Shown here: piece by piece, positions 1 to 8,270 of the stretch
How positions within the stretch are numbered: the stretch's first letter is position 1
Layout of the letters: each line of letters begins with the position of its first letter
Assembly: GCA_017409465.1 (NCBI GenBank)
Contig: JAFQSQ010000048.1
Span: 1-33,638, forward strand
Source: Akkermansia sp.
Lineage (GTDB): Bacteria > Verrucomicrobiota > Verrucomicrobiia > Verrucomicrobiales > Akkermansiaceae
Length of the DNA stretch: 33,638 nt
Direction: 5' to 3'
Notes under the pieces: model-generated
Databases searched by the model: none
Told to the model about the DNA's origin: nothing
The model's input: the letters and a program-made list of their open reading frames with translations, nothing else
Translations under genes and position numbers: made by a program

Positions 1-99
1 CGCTCACGGTGAAGAATCCGCCGTGCGGCGGCTGTGAAGAACTCGCTGGCGCGAGTGGTGAAGAAAAATGCCTGGCGGCATTTGGGTGAAGAACTCGCT
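1..99 (+). repeat. Direct repeat, copy 1 (99 bp, identical to 400-498)
   Basis: Bases 1-99 are identical to 400-498, an offset of 399. Similarity continues less perfectly to about 160/560, with a 2-base indel near 110/509. The copy starts exactly at the window edge, so it may extend upstream. Confidence 0.95.
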
Positions 100-399
100 G
101 ACGCGAGTGGAGAAGAGATAAGTGGCTCGGATGGGGCGACAGCAGGCCGTGGCGCAGGGCGGGTCGGCATCGTGCATGGTCTGAATCGGTGGCGCTGCAT
201 TCCCGGCTCCGGATTTGTCGGGCGAAATCTTGCCGTTGGCAAGGTGAAATCGGTTCTGACGAACCGACGAAATCTTCGCTGTCGCTCAGGCGAAATCCGC
301 CGCCCGCAGGCGGCGGGCTTGTCACGCTATAGCTTTAGCGGCGGCGGGCTTGTCACGCCAAAGCTCCGCAAGGAGCGGCGGCGGGGTGAAGTTCGCTGG

Positions 400-498
400 C
401 GCTCACGGTGAAGAATCCGCCGTGCGGCGGCTGTGAAGAACTCGCTGGCGCGAGTGGTGAAGAAAAATGCCTGGCGGCATTTGGGTGAAGAACTCGCT
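400..498 (+). repeat. Direct repeat, copy 2
   Basis: This is the second identical copy of the 1-99 unit. The next hairpin after it differs between copies: actcgct-aa-agcgagt here against actcgc-tgac-gcgagt in copy 1. In both copies the stem still pairs, so a change on one arm is matched on the other. Confidence 0.95.
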
Positions 499-614
499 AA
501 AGCGAGTGGAGGAGATAAGTGACCCGGATGGGGCGACAGCAGGCCATGCCGCAGGGCGAGAGCCCGCGACGCGGACGAAAAAAGCACATTTTTGGGATGG
601 TGGGCAATTTATTC

Positions 615-643
615 TTGATTCAGCCGAGAAATTAGAATATATC
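615..643 (+). promoter_or_regulatory. Probable sigma-70 promoter of the IdeS-like protease gene
   Basis: TTGATT (615-620), a 17-bp spacer and TATATC (638-643). The expected start is near 650, giving a leader of about 40 bases. This sits in an AT-rich stretch between the hairpin array and the gene. Both hexamers match 4/6. Confidence 0.45.
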
Positions 644-689
644 TTGGAAAGATTCCAACGCCAACTTCATCCTTACCACCATTCAACTG

Positions 690-2609
690 ATGATAACCAT
701 GAAGATCTCACGTTTGCTGACAATCGCCCTGCTCTGTTCCGGTTCCACGATAATGGCCGGAGCGGGAGACAATCTGAACCTTACCAACGGCTATGTAGCC
801 GACGGTGTAGCCGCCACGTTCGTGAACGGCGTGATGAGTTTCGGCAAGACAGAGCTGCAAGCGTCCAACCGTTTCTACGACAGCCAGAAAGGCTGGGTGG
901 CAGATTCACGATACGGCGACAGCCTGATGTGCTGGGCCCACACCGCCAGCAACATGATACAGTACTGGCAAAGCTACTACGGAGTCTTCTACAAGGGCGA
1001 TACGGCACTTCCGTACGGCTCCGATTACAAACGGGAACTCTACAATGTGATGAATCCGTCCAACAGCCCTGTGATAACAGACCCCATGAGGTTGAATGTC
1101 ATGAAAGCGCTCAAGGATAGCGGCTTCCCCAATTCCGGGAACGAGGTAGCCAGCGGCACCAACTGGTTTTTCACCTGGGTCGACTCTCAAGGCGGATATT
1201 ACAGCGACTATTTCGGAGCGATTCACAACGGGCAGTCTAATGCTGAAGGGCAGACGGCTACCATTACCGGCATCAACTCTGTCAGCGGATTGAAAAGCGC
1301 CCTTCTGCCGGCGCTGGGTATCACGGAAACGAACGGGAGCTACAGGCAGACAGAGGCCGGACTCATCGCGCATCTGAACGTGACCAATGGCACCAACCCA
1401 CATACCCTCACCTGCTACGGGTTGACCACTCACGCAGACGGCAGCATCAAGTCCGTCATCATTGCTGATTCAGACGATTGCCGGCTTCCCAGCAATGAAA
1501 ACACCATCGGAAGCACCGGAGCGTCAGGCACGTATACACCCAAACTGTCGCAGCTCTACACCAAAACAGACAGTGATGGCAAAATAATGCTGTATTCGGA
1601 TGAATCCTGCGAAACGCCGTTTATCAGCGGATACGCGTACTACGTGGCGGGTGTCACTCAAATCAACACCCCGGAGGTGCTGAAAAACATGCTGGCAGAA
1701 TACAGCGATACCGTGAACGAGGCGCAGGTTTGGAACGGTTCTGCCACCGAATGGACGAAGCAACAGGCCACCACAGAACAGCTGCCCACCGCTGCCACCG
1801 GGTGGGATGTCCAGGTGAACGGTGACAACATTGCGGAAGAACACCGCGGCTACTACCACACCTATGCCACAGATGGCCGCAGGGTACTCTTCGATGACCA
1901 TGCAGCCGAAGACAAACGCAGTATTTCCATTGTAGGCTCGGTTGCAGCAGAAAACATAGAAATAGCTGCAGCAGGCTATGAATTCAAGGCCGGAGAAAAC
2001 GCAGCGTTGCAGACCGGCGCAGACATGACGGTGCGCAGCATGGCCTCCCTGCATACTGAGGTGTCGCTGAATCTTCAGGATTTAACGCTGGAATCCGGCG
2101 CAGAACTCTCTTCCGACCACACTATCACCGTGAAGGGCTCGTTCCACGCTGTCAACGCCCCGACAACGGCTACCTTCTCCCTGCGCGGCAGTGGCAGCTC
2201 GGAAAGCAGCATCCATGCCGACCTCGATTTGACCGGAGCTTCCGTCATCATTCTGGAGAACACAGTCAATATGAACGGGCACAAACTCCGGCTGAATACC
2301 AACACGCCGTTGACCCTCCATTACGATGCTCTGAGCAGTGACTTGCCCTTCTTCTCCGGTGTGGGAGAGTTACTTGTCACCACGACAGACGGAAAGGAAT
2401 TGGCGCTGGCACCCGGTACAGACTTATCGCCCTACCTCACCCTCTCCGGCAGCAATGGTTCGCAGCAAGGGGTAAGTATCACCTACTCTGCCTCCGGGGA
2501 CATCGGATTCCGGGCCGTTCCGGAACCGTCAGGCATCACCCTGAGCCTTCTGGCGCTGACAGTCCTCACTGCGCGGCGGCGCAGAAGCCGCTCTGCAAAC
2601 CGTCATTGA
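690..2609 (+). CDS. Secreted IdeS/Mac-like cysteine protease (peptidase C66 type) with PEP-CTERM tail
   Basis: The 639-residue protein has an N-terminal signal peptide (about 1-24; a second in-frame ATG at 699 would remove three residues). The domain at about 60-330 resembles the streptococcal IgG-cleaving enzyme IdeS (Mac-1 family). The nucleophile region reads DSLMCWAHTASNMIQYW, with Cys81. The His/Asp region puts His238, Asp260 and Asp262 at the same spacing as IdeS His262, Asp284 and Asp286, ending IIADSDD. The IdeS oxyanion lysine (Lys84) is not obviously conserved; Arg74 lies nearby. Residues about 340-600 are Ser/Thr/Gly-rich beta-strand-like sequence starting VWNGSATEW, as in surface passenger regions. 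The end (610-639) is VPEP, a hydrophobic segment and RRRR, a PEP-CTERM exosortase signal. It is therefore predicted to be exported and sorted to the outer envelope. The substrate is unknown; immunoglobulin cleavage is only a family-based possibility. No strong Shine-Dalgarno is seen. Confidence 0.85.
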   Translation: MITMKISRLLTIALLCSGSTIMAGAGDNLNLTNGYVADGVAATFVNGVMSFGKTELQASNRFYDSQKGWVADSRYGDSLMCWAHTASNMIQYWQSYYGVFYKGDTALPYGSDYKRELYNVMNPSNSPVITDPMRLNVMKALKDSGFPNSGNEVASGTNWFFTWVDSQGGYYSDYFGAIHNGQSNAEGQTATITGINSVSGLKSALLPALGITETNGSYRQTEAGLIAHLNVTNGTNPHTLTCYGLTTHADGSIKSVIIADSDDCRLPSNENTIGSTGASGTYTPKLSQLYTKTDSDGKIMLYSDESCETPFISGYAYYVAGVTQINTPEVLKNMLAEYSDTVNEAQVWNGSATEWTKQQATTEQLPTAATGWDVQVNGDNIAEEHRGYYHTYATDGRRVLFDDHAAEDKRSISIVGSVAAENIEIAAAGYEFKAGENAALQTGADMTVRSMASLHTEVSLNLQDLTLESGAELSSDHTITVKGSFHAVNAPTTATFSLRGSGSSESSIHADLDLTGASVIILENTVNMNGHKLRLNTNTPLTLHYDALSSDLPFFSGVGELLVTTTDGKELALAPGTDLSPYLTLSGSNGSQQGVSITYSASGDIGFRAVPEPSGITLSLLALTVLTARRRRSRSANRH

Positions 2610-2649
2610 CGAAGCGTCCAAATACTCTCCGCATCAATAACTTCATCGG

Positions 2650-3390
2650 TCAATGCCAACACGGCGGTCGCACCATGACGGCACCATGCCGCCGCAGGAT
2701 GTTCACGTAGCGCTTTTCCATTTCTTCCCCGGCAAATATCAACGCCATATCCAGAAGGGAGCGGCCATCCTGCAATTCATTCACATCAGCCCCGGCTGCC
2801 AGGAGTAAATCCATGCACGCCGCCGCATGAGACTTGACATTGAAACATGGCATCGTTGCCCATAGTGCAGATTGTCCATCCGCGCTATGAGCATTCGGTG
2901 ACACACCGTCAGCAAGCAGGCGCTTCAGCTCTGCCACATGATTGTGCATGGCATGCCATACCAGCTCATATTCCGGGGTTGATGCCTTGAGTCCACGTTC
3001 CCGCAGGAGGCCGACAATCGGCTCATTGTCGGAATGGCGGAGCGCCAAATCCAGGGCATTGAGGCCACTCGGCGTTCGGGCATTCACATCAGCCCCGGCA
3101 TCTAACAACATCTTGAGGGAAGCAACGGCATCCTCGTGGCATGGCTCATATTCAAACACATCACAACCTATTCCGTAAGCATTCAGCAACGGGGTGTAGC
3201 CTTTCGCATCCCGACTGTTGACATCAGCCCCCGCCTCCAGCAGCCGCCGCACATCGGCAGCTTTTCCCGCGCTCGATGCAAATGTCACGGCTTGATGCAA
3301 TCGTGTCTCTCGATTCACGCCACAGGACACCAACACCACCCCGCACAAGAGCGTAAAAATAAAGGGTTGAAAATTCATCATCGGCAGCAT
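2650..3390 (-). CDS. Ankyrin-repeat lipoprotein
   Basis: This 246-residue protein begins with a lipoprotein signal peptide whose lipobox is LVSC, so it is probably lipid-anchored in the envelope. The mature part is ankyrin repeats: LLEAGADVNSRDAKGYTPL, LLDAGADVNARTPSGLNALDLA, a divergent unit around VWHAMHNHVAELKRLLADG, and LLLAAGADVNELQDGRSLLDMA. These form a protein-binding scaffold; no catalytic domain is visible. An ATG at 3411 lies upstream of the predicted -10 element (3405-3400), so I place the start at 3390. ATGs at 3381 or 3378 are also possible. The gene is convergent with the protease gene (40-base gap) and divergent from thiE. The partner is unknown. Confidence 0.8.
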   Translation of the reverse strand: MLPMMNFQPFIFTLLCGVVLVSCGVNRETRLHQAVTFASSAGKAADVRRLLEAGADVNSRDAKGYTPLLNAYGIGCDVFEYEPCHEDAVASLKMLLDAGADVNARTPSGLNALDLALRHSDNEPIVGLLRERGLKASTPEYELVWHAMHNHVAELKRLLADGVSPNAHSADGQSALWATMPCFNVKSHAAACMDLLLAAGADVNELQDGRSLLDMALIFAGEEMEKRYVNILRRHGAVMVRPPCWH

Positions 3391-3399
3391 ATTGCCTAC

Positions 3400-3427
3400 A
3401 ATATACTGCATTCACTACCAAAGTCAA
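3400..3427 (-). promoter_or_regulatory. Promoter of the ankyrin lipoprotein gene
   Basis: On the minus strand: TTGACT (3427-3422), a 16-bp spacer and TATATT (3405-3400). The -10 ends nine bases before the ATG at 3390, so the mRNA would have a leader of about 2 bases. This promoter also excludes the in-frame ATG at 3411 as the start. Confidence 0.6.
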
Positions 3428-3487
3428 GCATATCATTATGCCGCAGACTGTCACGAAAAGGTAGTGCGAAATCGGGAGGTAAAGGTG

Positions 3488-3493
3488 TAGAAT
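3488..3493 (+). promoter_or_regulatory. Possible -10 element of thiE
   Basis: TAGAAT ends seven bases before the ATG at 3501, the same geometry as other genes in the window, but no good -35 is visible. A competing signal, gggaggt (3474-3480), would serve as a Shine-Dalgarno for the ATG at 3492. The two signals imply different starts. No TPP riboswitch is seen in the short upstream region. Confidence 0.35.
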
Positions 3494-4124
3494 GCGCGGC
3501 ATGAGTACGCTTGACCCGAAAACGCTGTATCTTTACCTGGTGACCGATGATGCAGCCCGCTGCCGCCATGGGCTGTTGCCCACCGTAAAGGAAGCCGTCG
3601 CGGGGGGCGTGACGATGGTACAGTATCGCAGCGCACAGACAGACAAAGCCGCCGCGCTGGCAGAGCTGCTGCCGCTGCGTGATTACCTGCGCAGCGTGAA
3701 CGTACCGCTCATCATTAACAACGATGTGGAGCTGGCTGTGGAAATCGGAGCAGACGGCATCCACATCGGCCAGAGTGATATGCCGGTGGCAGAAGCTCGC
3801 GCCCTCATCGGGCCGGATATGATACTGGGCTTCTCCGTCTCCAATCAGGAGGAAATGAACGCCGTACCGCTCGATTTGGTGGACTACGTGGGCTGCGGCC
3901 CGGTCTACCCCACGGCAACCAAGCTTGATGCCGCAGCGGATATGGGCTTGCAGAGCTGGGCGGCGGTGGCGGCATCCTGCCCCCTGCCCGTGGTGGCCAT
4001 CGGCGGGATTGATGCCGCGCGCGCTCGCGATATCCGCGCCACGGGAGCCGCCGCCGGGGTGGCGGTGGTATCTGCCATCTGTGCCGCAGAAAATCCGCAG
4101 CAGGCCGCCCGCGAGCTTTTATAA
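3492..4124 (+). CDS. thiE: Thiamine phosphate synthase
   Basis: ThiE joins HMP pyrophosphate to thiazole phosphate to make thiamine monophosphate in the cytoplasm. The 210-residue protein has the normal length and the TIM-barrel motifs: VTDD near the start, MVQYRSAQTDKAAALAEL (usually QLR.K), PLIINNDVELAVEIGADGIHIGQSDMP with the phosphate/Mg-binding region, GFSVSNQEE, VGCGPVYPTATKLDA and VVAIGGIDAARARDI for phosphate binding. The start is either 3492 (Shine-Dalgarno gggaggt 11 bases upstream) or ATG 3501 (leaderless geometry). thiM follows after 30 bases, so the pair makes a thiazole-salvage unit: ThiM supplies the thiazole phosphate that ThiE uses. Genes for HMP synthesis are not in the window. 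Confidence 0.95.
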   Translation: MRGMSTLDPKTLYLYLVTDDAARCRHGLLPTVKEAVAGGVTMVQYRSAQTDKAAALAELLPLRDYLRSVNVPLIINNDVELAVEIGADGIHIGQSDMPVAEARALIGPDMILGFSVSNQEEMNAVPLDLVDYVGCGPVYPTATKLDAAADMGLQSWAAVAASCPLPVVAIGGIDAARARDIRATGAAAGVAVVSAICAAENPQQAARELL

Positions 4125-4154
4125 TCCTTTTTTTACCAAACCCAATTACAAATC

Positions 4155-4970
4155 ATGCTTTACACACCATCCGAAACGGCAGCCATCGTGCTGCAGAAAT
4201 TACGCGATTCACGCCCGCTTGTCCTCTGTCTCACCAACAACGTGGTGCAGAATTTCACGGCCAATGTCCTGCTCTCCGCAGGTGCTGCCCCGGTCATGCT
4301 GCAACATGCCGGAGAATGTGAAGAAATCCTCAATACCTGCACTCAGGCGCTCCTCATCAACACCGGAACCCTGACGGAACAGCAGGCAGACATCATGCTG
4401 ACCGCCGCCAAGGCTGCCCGCGCCGCCGGGGTGCCCTGGGTGCTGGATCCCGTGGCTGCCGGGGTACTCCGATTCCGCACGGAATTCTGTCACAAGCTTA
4501 TTGCTGAAGCGCCTCCCGCCATGATTCGCGGCAATGCCTCAGAAATCATGGCTCTGGCCGGAGAAAAAGCCGCAGGCCGAGGCGTGGAGAGCGCCAACTC
4601 CAGCTCTCAAGCCGTAAAGGCCGCCGTTTCTCTGGCGCAGCGCACCGGGGCCGCTGTGTTAGTGACCGGCGCCAAGGACTATGCCACCGATGGCACCAAC
4701 ACCTGGATGCTGACCAACGGAGACCCTATCATGGAGCGAGTCACTGGCATGGGATGCTCCATGGGAGCACTGGCCGGTGCCTGTCTGGCCGTTGCCGACA
4801 GCGCTCTGGATGCCGCCATCTCTACGGCCGCCATCATGGGATTGGTCGGTGAGCGCGCAGCCCATAAAAACACCCATCCCGGCAGCTTTGCCACCGCTTT
4901 CCTGGACGGTCTGGATGCCCTCATGCCCGCCGATCTGGCCAGCTTCACCCGCTACAATGCGGTGGAATAG
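4155..4970 (+). CDS. thiM: Hydroxyethylthiazole kinase
   Basis: ThiM phosphorylates 4-methyl-5-(2-hydroxyethyl)thiazole for the ThiE reaction. At 271 residues it has the expected length and motifs: LTNNVVQNFTANVLLSAGA at the thiazole-binding N-terminus, VLDPVAAG, MIRGNASEI, GRGVES, VTGAKDYATDG and the catalytic TGMGCSMGALAGA, with the Cys typical of this ribokinase-like family. It lies 30 bases after thiE and probably shares its transcript. A perfect TATAAT at 4120-4125, spanning the thiE stop, could give extra initiation, but no -35 accompanies it. No Shine-Dalgarno is seen before the ATG. The ankyrin gene converges from the other side with an 8-base gap. Confidence 0.95.
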   Translation: MLYTPSETAAIVLQKLRDSRPLVLCLTNNVVQNFTANVLLSAGAAPVMLQHAGECEEILNTCTQALLINTGTLTEQQADIMLTAAKAARAAGVPWVLDPVAAGVLRFRTEFCHKLIAEAPPAMIRGNASEIMALAGEKAAGRGVESANSSSQAVKAAVSLAQRTGAAVLVTGAKDYATDGTNTWMLTNGDPIMERVTGMGCSMGALAGACLAVADSALDAAISTAAIMGLVGERAAHKNTHPGSFATAFLDGLDALMPADLASFTRYNAVE

Positions 4971-4978
4971 CAGCCGTA

Positions 4979-6394
4979 TCACTCGCCACGCACGGCGATG
5001 CGATACCCCACCGTCTCAGTGAGGAAGGATTGTCGCCATTCCACCGTGGCGAAGCGGTCGCAGATGGTCATGGTATGCCCGGGTTCCAGACAGGTGGTAC
5101 CGGCGAAGGCCTGACACAGGGCATCACCCAGGGGCTGCAAAGGATGCAAGCCGTGCTTCCGGCACAGCTCCTGAGGAATGACCAGCTCATATTCCTGTAA
5201 GCCATAGTCCTGCATTCCTCTTGTGCAGATGATATAGCACCCATCTTCCGAAAGGGCGCGTTCCAGTGCAACCATGCTGAACGGATCCGGTTGCTCTGTC
5301 TCCTGATTGACGAAGCTTTTGCCGAAAAACTGCCCGAACTGCACTGCTACCACAGTATAATGTCCGGCCAACGCATGAGCTGCAGCATAGCAACGATTCG
5401 CCGCCTGCGGCGGGAACTCTCCCGGTTTTCCCTGCGCACGAACTTCTATCCATGAGGTGTGCGACTCGACATCTCTGCGGAACTCTTCATTCATATCGGG
5501 ATACTGAGCCAGCAGCTCGGGCACGCCTCGCCAGGGTTCTGCATACTCAGTTATACTGACTCCCTCCGGGAGAGCGGCCACATACGCGCTCAGCTCCGGC
5601 TTACCATCCTTGCACAGGATGCGGATAGTGTACAGCGGATTGGGGCAACGGAGCGTTGCCCCCCGCACAGCCCCTGCCCGCGTCAGAATCTCCCGCAGTT
5701 CCTCATGCACCTGATAACCCACGTGCGTTTCATCGCACGCGAGATCGAGCGGCGTATTCCCGGAAAGGGTGAGCGCATTGACATCCACCCCTCTTTCCAG
5801 CAGGTATTCGAGCATCGGACGTGAGGCTTCCGGATGCTCATACCAGCCATACACGATGGCATGAATCGGCTGCACGCCGTTTGACTCCTCGTTCTGGGCA
5901 GCGGTCATCACATCGCCCCCGAACTCAGCCAGGACTCGCGCATGCTCCACCTGCCCCAGTACACAACAGCGCAACCAGGGAGACTCACTCTCGGCCTCCG
6001 GCTTCATGCCGGCCTCCAGCAGCAGACGCAACAACACCGGGGAGGCTCCGGACACCGCCAGATTCAGCAGATTCTCTTCCTCCTTATCCCGCAGGTGCCT
6101 CTGTATGCTCTCCGGCGAATGGAGACTGAGCAGAAGCTTCAGGCACTCCGGGCTGCAGTCTGCCACAACCGCCAGTTCTACCAGATGCCTCAGCAACTCG
6201 GCATCATCATCCAGCAGCATTTTCCGATTTTTCTCCACGAGCCGCTGCAGCATCTCCGCATCCCCCCGAAGAAGAGCCTTCTGCATCCGCCGCACCCCGT
6301 ATATACTCCGGATAAAGTGGTATAGAAAAATAAGAGCACAGCAGGCCAGTACCACACCAACCTTTATCAGTAGCTTCAGCAGAGGGGTATCCAT
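4979..6394 (-). CDS. Membrane-anchored ankyrin-repeat protein with an unrecognised C-terminal domain
   Basis: The 471-residue protein has one N-terminal membrane segment (about residues 8-29, followed by basic residues), degenerate ankyrin repeats to about 240 (clearest: LLNLAVSGASPVLLRLLLEAG and LLERGVDVNALTLSGNTPLDLA), and then a globular region of about 225 residues. That region has no motif I recognise. Notable stretches are WRGVPELLAQYPDMNEEF, AAHALAGHYTVVAVQFGQF and DGCYIICTRGMQDYG. The topology suggests a single-pass anchor; which side the repeats face is not certain. ATG 6394 lies six bases after a -10 element. It is convergent with thiM and divergent from fumarase. It could be a scaffold or stress-related protein, but no function is claimed. 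Confidence 0.75.
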   Translation of the reverse strand: MDTPLLKLLIKVGVVLACCALIFLYHFIRSIYGVRRMQKALLRGDAEMLQRLVEKNRKMLLDDDAELLRHLVELAVVADCSPECLKLLLSLHSPESIQRHLRDKEEENLLNLAVSGASPVLLRLLLEAGMKPEAESESPWLRCCVLGQVEHARVLAEFGGDVMTAAQNEESNGVQPIHAIVYGWYEHPEASRPMLEYLLERGVDVNALTLSGNTPLDLACDETHVGYQVHEELREILTRAGAVRGATLRCPNPLYTIRILCKDGKPELSAYVAALPEGVSITEYAEPWRGVPELLAQYPDMNEEFRRDVESHTSWIEVRAQGKPGEFPPQAANRCYAAAHALAGHYTVVAVQFGQFFGKSFVNQETEQPDPFSMVALERALSEDGCYIICTRGMQDYGLQEYELVIPQELCRKHGLHPLQPLGDALCQAFAGTTCLEPGHTMTICDRFATVEWRQSFLTETVGYRIAVRGE

Positions 6395-6400
6395 GGACTG

Positions 6401-6430
6401 ATACTAGCAGCTATACAAACAAACAGTCAA
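6401..6430 (-). promoter_or_regulatory. Promoter of the membrane ankyrin gene
   Basis: On the minus strand: TTGACT (6430-6425), an 18-bp spacer and TAGTAT (6406-6401). Six bases separate the -10 from the ATG at 6394, which predicts a leaderless transcript. Confidence 0.55.
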
Positions 6431-6496
6431 GCGCAAGCTGTCATTTTCGTTGGGAGAGGCTGATTTTGCTGGAAAAAGCAGCAAATAAGTGGTACA

Positions 6497-6502
6497 AATA
6501 AT
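6497..6502 (+). promoter_or_regulatory. Possible -10 element of fumarase
   Basis: AATAAT (5/6 match) ends six bases before the ATG at 6509. No convincing -35 lies 16-18 bp upstream, so support comes mainly from the spacing shared with other genes here. No Shine-Dalgarno is present. Confidence 0.35.
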
Positions 6503-6508
6503 CCCGTT

Positions 6509-8158
6509 ATGGCAACACCTCCTTTTGTATATCAGGAAATGTTCCCCATGGGGGAAGATACCACGAAGTATCGTCTGCTCACCAAGGACTATGTGAGCGT
6601 GAGTGAGTTTGAAGGCAAGCCCATCCTCAAGGTGGAACCGGAAGGTCTGCGTCTGTTGGCAGAAACCGCCTGGCACGATGTGGCGTTCTACCTGCGCCCG
6701 GAACACCTGAAGATGGTTCAGGGTATCCTGAGCGACCCCGAGGCTTCCGAAAACGACAAGAGCGTGGCGCTGACCATGCTGCGCAATGCCGAGGTGGCGG
6801 CGCTGGGCGTGCTGCCGCTCTGCCAGGACACCGGCACGGCCATCTGCGTGGGCAAGAAGGGCCAGCAGGTCTGGACCGGGTATGACGATGCCGAATACAT
6901 CTCCCGCGGTGCATACGACTGTTACACCAAGAACAACCTGCGCTACTCCCAGAATGTGGCGCTGGACATGTACAAGGAGATTAACACCGGAACCAACCTG
7001 CCCGCACAGATTGACCTCTTTGCCACCGATCACGGCATGGACTACTCCTTCCTGTTCATCGCCAAGGGCGGCGGTTCTGCCAACAAGACCTACCTCTACC
7101 AGGAGACCAAGGCGCTGCTCAACCCCACCTCGCTCAAGAAGTTCATGGTGGAGAAGATGAGCACCCTGGGCACGGCTGCCTGCCCGCCCTACCATGTGGC
7201 TTTCGTTGTGGGCGGCACCAGCGCCGAGCTCTGCCTCAAGACCGTGAAGCTGGCCTCCACCAAGTACTACGACAGCCTGCCCACCTCCGGCAATGAGCAC
7301 GGACGCGCCTTCCGCGACGTGGAGCTGGAAAATGAGCTGAAGAAAGAAGCCGAGAAGCTGGGGCTGGGTGCCCAGTTCGGCGGCAAGTGGTTTGCGCTGG
7401 ATGTGCGCGTGGTGCGTCTGCCGCGTCACGGTGCTTCCTGCCCGGTGGCTCTGGGGGTATCCTGCTCTGCCGACCGCAATGCCAAGGCCAAGATTACCCC
7501 GGAGGGTATCTTCATCGAAGAGCTGGAATATGACCCGGGCAAATACATCCCCGCCGAGTACCGCGAGACCAAGAGCGAGGGTGTGCCGATTGACCTTGAC
7601 CGCCCGATGAAAGAGGTGCTGGCCGAGCTGACCAAATACCCCGTCAAGACGCGTCTTTCCCTCTCCGGCACCATCATTGTGGGGCGCGATATCGCCCACG
7701 CCAAGCTCAAGGAGCTGCTGGATGCCGGGAAAGACCTGCCCCAGTACATCAAAGACCACCCCATCTACTACGCCGGCCCCGCCAAGACACCTGAGGGCTA
7801 TCCCTCCGGCTCCTTCGGCCCCACCACAGCCGGTCGCATGGACTCCTACGTCGACCTCTTCCAGAGCAACGGCGGCAGCATGATTATGATTGCCAAGGGC
7901 AACCGCGCCCAGTGCGTGACAGATGCCTGCCAGAAGTACGGCGGCTTCTATCTGGGTTCCATCGGCGGTGTGGCCGCAGATCTGGCCAAGAACTGCATCA
8001 CCTCCATCGAATGCGTGGAATACCCCGAGCTGGGTATGGAAGCCATCTGGAAGATTACCGTGAAGGACTTCCCCGCCTACATTCTGGTGGATGACAAGGG
8101 CAATGACTTCTTTGCCGACATTCGCGCCGGCTGGGCATGCCCCGGCTGCGCCCACTAA
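6509..8158 (+). CDS. fum: Class I fumarate hydratase (4Fe-4S, FumA/FumB type)
   Basis: This enzyme interconverts fumarate and malate in central carbon metabolism. At 549 residues it matches the one-chain class I enzymes, with the alpha and beta parts fused. Cys105 ([10 protein letters not shown]), Cys225 (AACPPYH) and Cys319 ([15 protein letters not shown]) correspond to the three cluster ligands of E. coli FumA (about 105, 224 and 318). The C-terminal beta part contains [53 protein letters not shown] and the GWACPGC end. The oxygen-sensitive cluster fits an anaerobic gut-type lifestyle. It is a single-gene unit with its own terminator at 8183-8216. A long open frame on the opposite strand is a codon-bias shadow. 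Confidence 0.96.
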   Translation: MATPPFVYQEMFPMGEDTTKYRLLTKDYVSVSEFEGKPILKVEPEGLRLLAETAWHDVAFYLRPEHLKMVQGILSDPEASENDKSVALTMLRNAEVAALGVLPLCQDTGTAICVGKKGQQVWTGYDDAEYISRGAYDCYTKNNLRYSQNVALDMYKEINTGTNLPAQIDLFATDHGMDYSFLFIAKGGGSANKTYLYQETKALLNPTSLKKFMVEKMSTLGTAACPPYHVAFVVGGTSAELCLKTVKLASTKYYDSLPTSGNEHGRAFRDVELENELKKEAEKLGLGAQFGGKWFALDVRVVRLPRHGASCPVALGVSCSADRNAKAKITPEGIFIEELEYDPGKYIPAEYRETKSEGVPIDLDRPMKEVLAELTKYPVKTRLSLSGTIIVGRDIAHAKLKELLDAGKDLPQYIKDHPIYYAGPAKTPEGYPSGSFGPTTAGRMDSYVDLFQSNGGSMIMIAKGNRAQCVTDACQKYGGFYLGSIGGVAADLAKNCITSIECVEYPELGMEAIWKITVKDFPAYILVDDKGNDFFADIRAGWACPGCAH

Positions 8159-8182
8159 GAAGCTCCACAAATGCTTTTTCTC

Positions 8183-8216
8183 CGCCCCGCCGACTCTCCG
8201 GTGGGGCGTTTTTTTT
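8183..8216 (+). terminator. Intrinsic terminator of fumarase
   Basis: A 10-bp stem (8183-8192 with 8199-8208, one G-T pair) and a 6-base loop are followed directly by eight T residues (8209-8216). This is a textbook rho-independent terminator, 25 bases after the stop codon. Confidence 0.95.
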
Positions 8217-8226
8217 GTGGTATGCT

Positions 8227-8236
8227 ATCGGCAAGA
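8227..8236 (+). promoter_or_regulatory. Half-site of the fic operator
   Basis: ATCGGCAAGA repeats the right arm of the palindrome at 8271-8292, 55 bp upstream of it (about five helical turns). It may be an auxiliary operator allowing looping or cooperative binding. Confidence 0.5.
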
Positions 8237-8270
8237 TTTTTTTTGCAAATGAGCCGGAAAATCTACATAT

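Larger units (their letters stand above)
1..560. repeat. Modular array of short hairpins, non-coding
   Basis: This stretch holds no credible gene. It is built from small inverted repeats with 3-4 base loops. Perfect ones are at 18-31 (ccgcc/ggcgg), 41-56 (actcgc, loop tggc, gcgagt), 66-83 (aaatgcc, loop tggc, ggcattt), 93-108 (actcgc, loop tgac, gcgagt), 229-243 (cttgcc/ggcaag), 251-266 (cggttc, loop tgac, gaaccg), 297-316 (8-bp stem, loop cgca) and 363-376 (gctcc, loop gcaa, ggagc). In the first part and its second copy the hairpins are joined by a recurring linker, tgaagaa. In the middle part the linker is closer to gaaatc. Different stem sequences share the same linker and loop style, so the array looks assembled from units rather than decayed from a gene. 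Its function is unknown; it could be a REP-like element or a structured transcript. Confidence 0.8.

Noticed and set aside
34..411. Open frames in the 1-560 hairpin zone
   Set aside because: They are Arg/Gly-rich, pass straight through inverted repeats and lack a plausible start or family match. The repeat structure explains the sequence better.
1..560. CRISPR array
   Set aside because: The repeats are not a constant unit with unique spacers; different hairpins share a short linker, and no cas genes are present.
3391..3411. Upstream ATG (3411) for the ankyrin lipoprotein
   Set aside because: It is upstream of the predicted -10 element, and it would put seven extra residues before the signal peptide.
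3412..3491. TPP riboswitch before thiE
   Set aside because: The gap is only about 80-100 bases and the conserved thi-box elements (CTGAGA, ACCTGA) are not seen.
6404..8170. A 588-codon open frame on the minus strand opposite fumarase
   Set aside because: It mirrors the fumarase reading frame, contains no domain I recognise, is rich in His/Gly/Val as expected for antisense of biased codons, and runs through the fumarase terminator and promoter.
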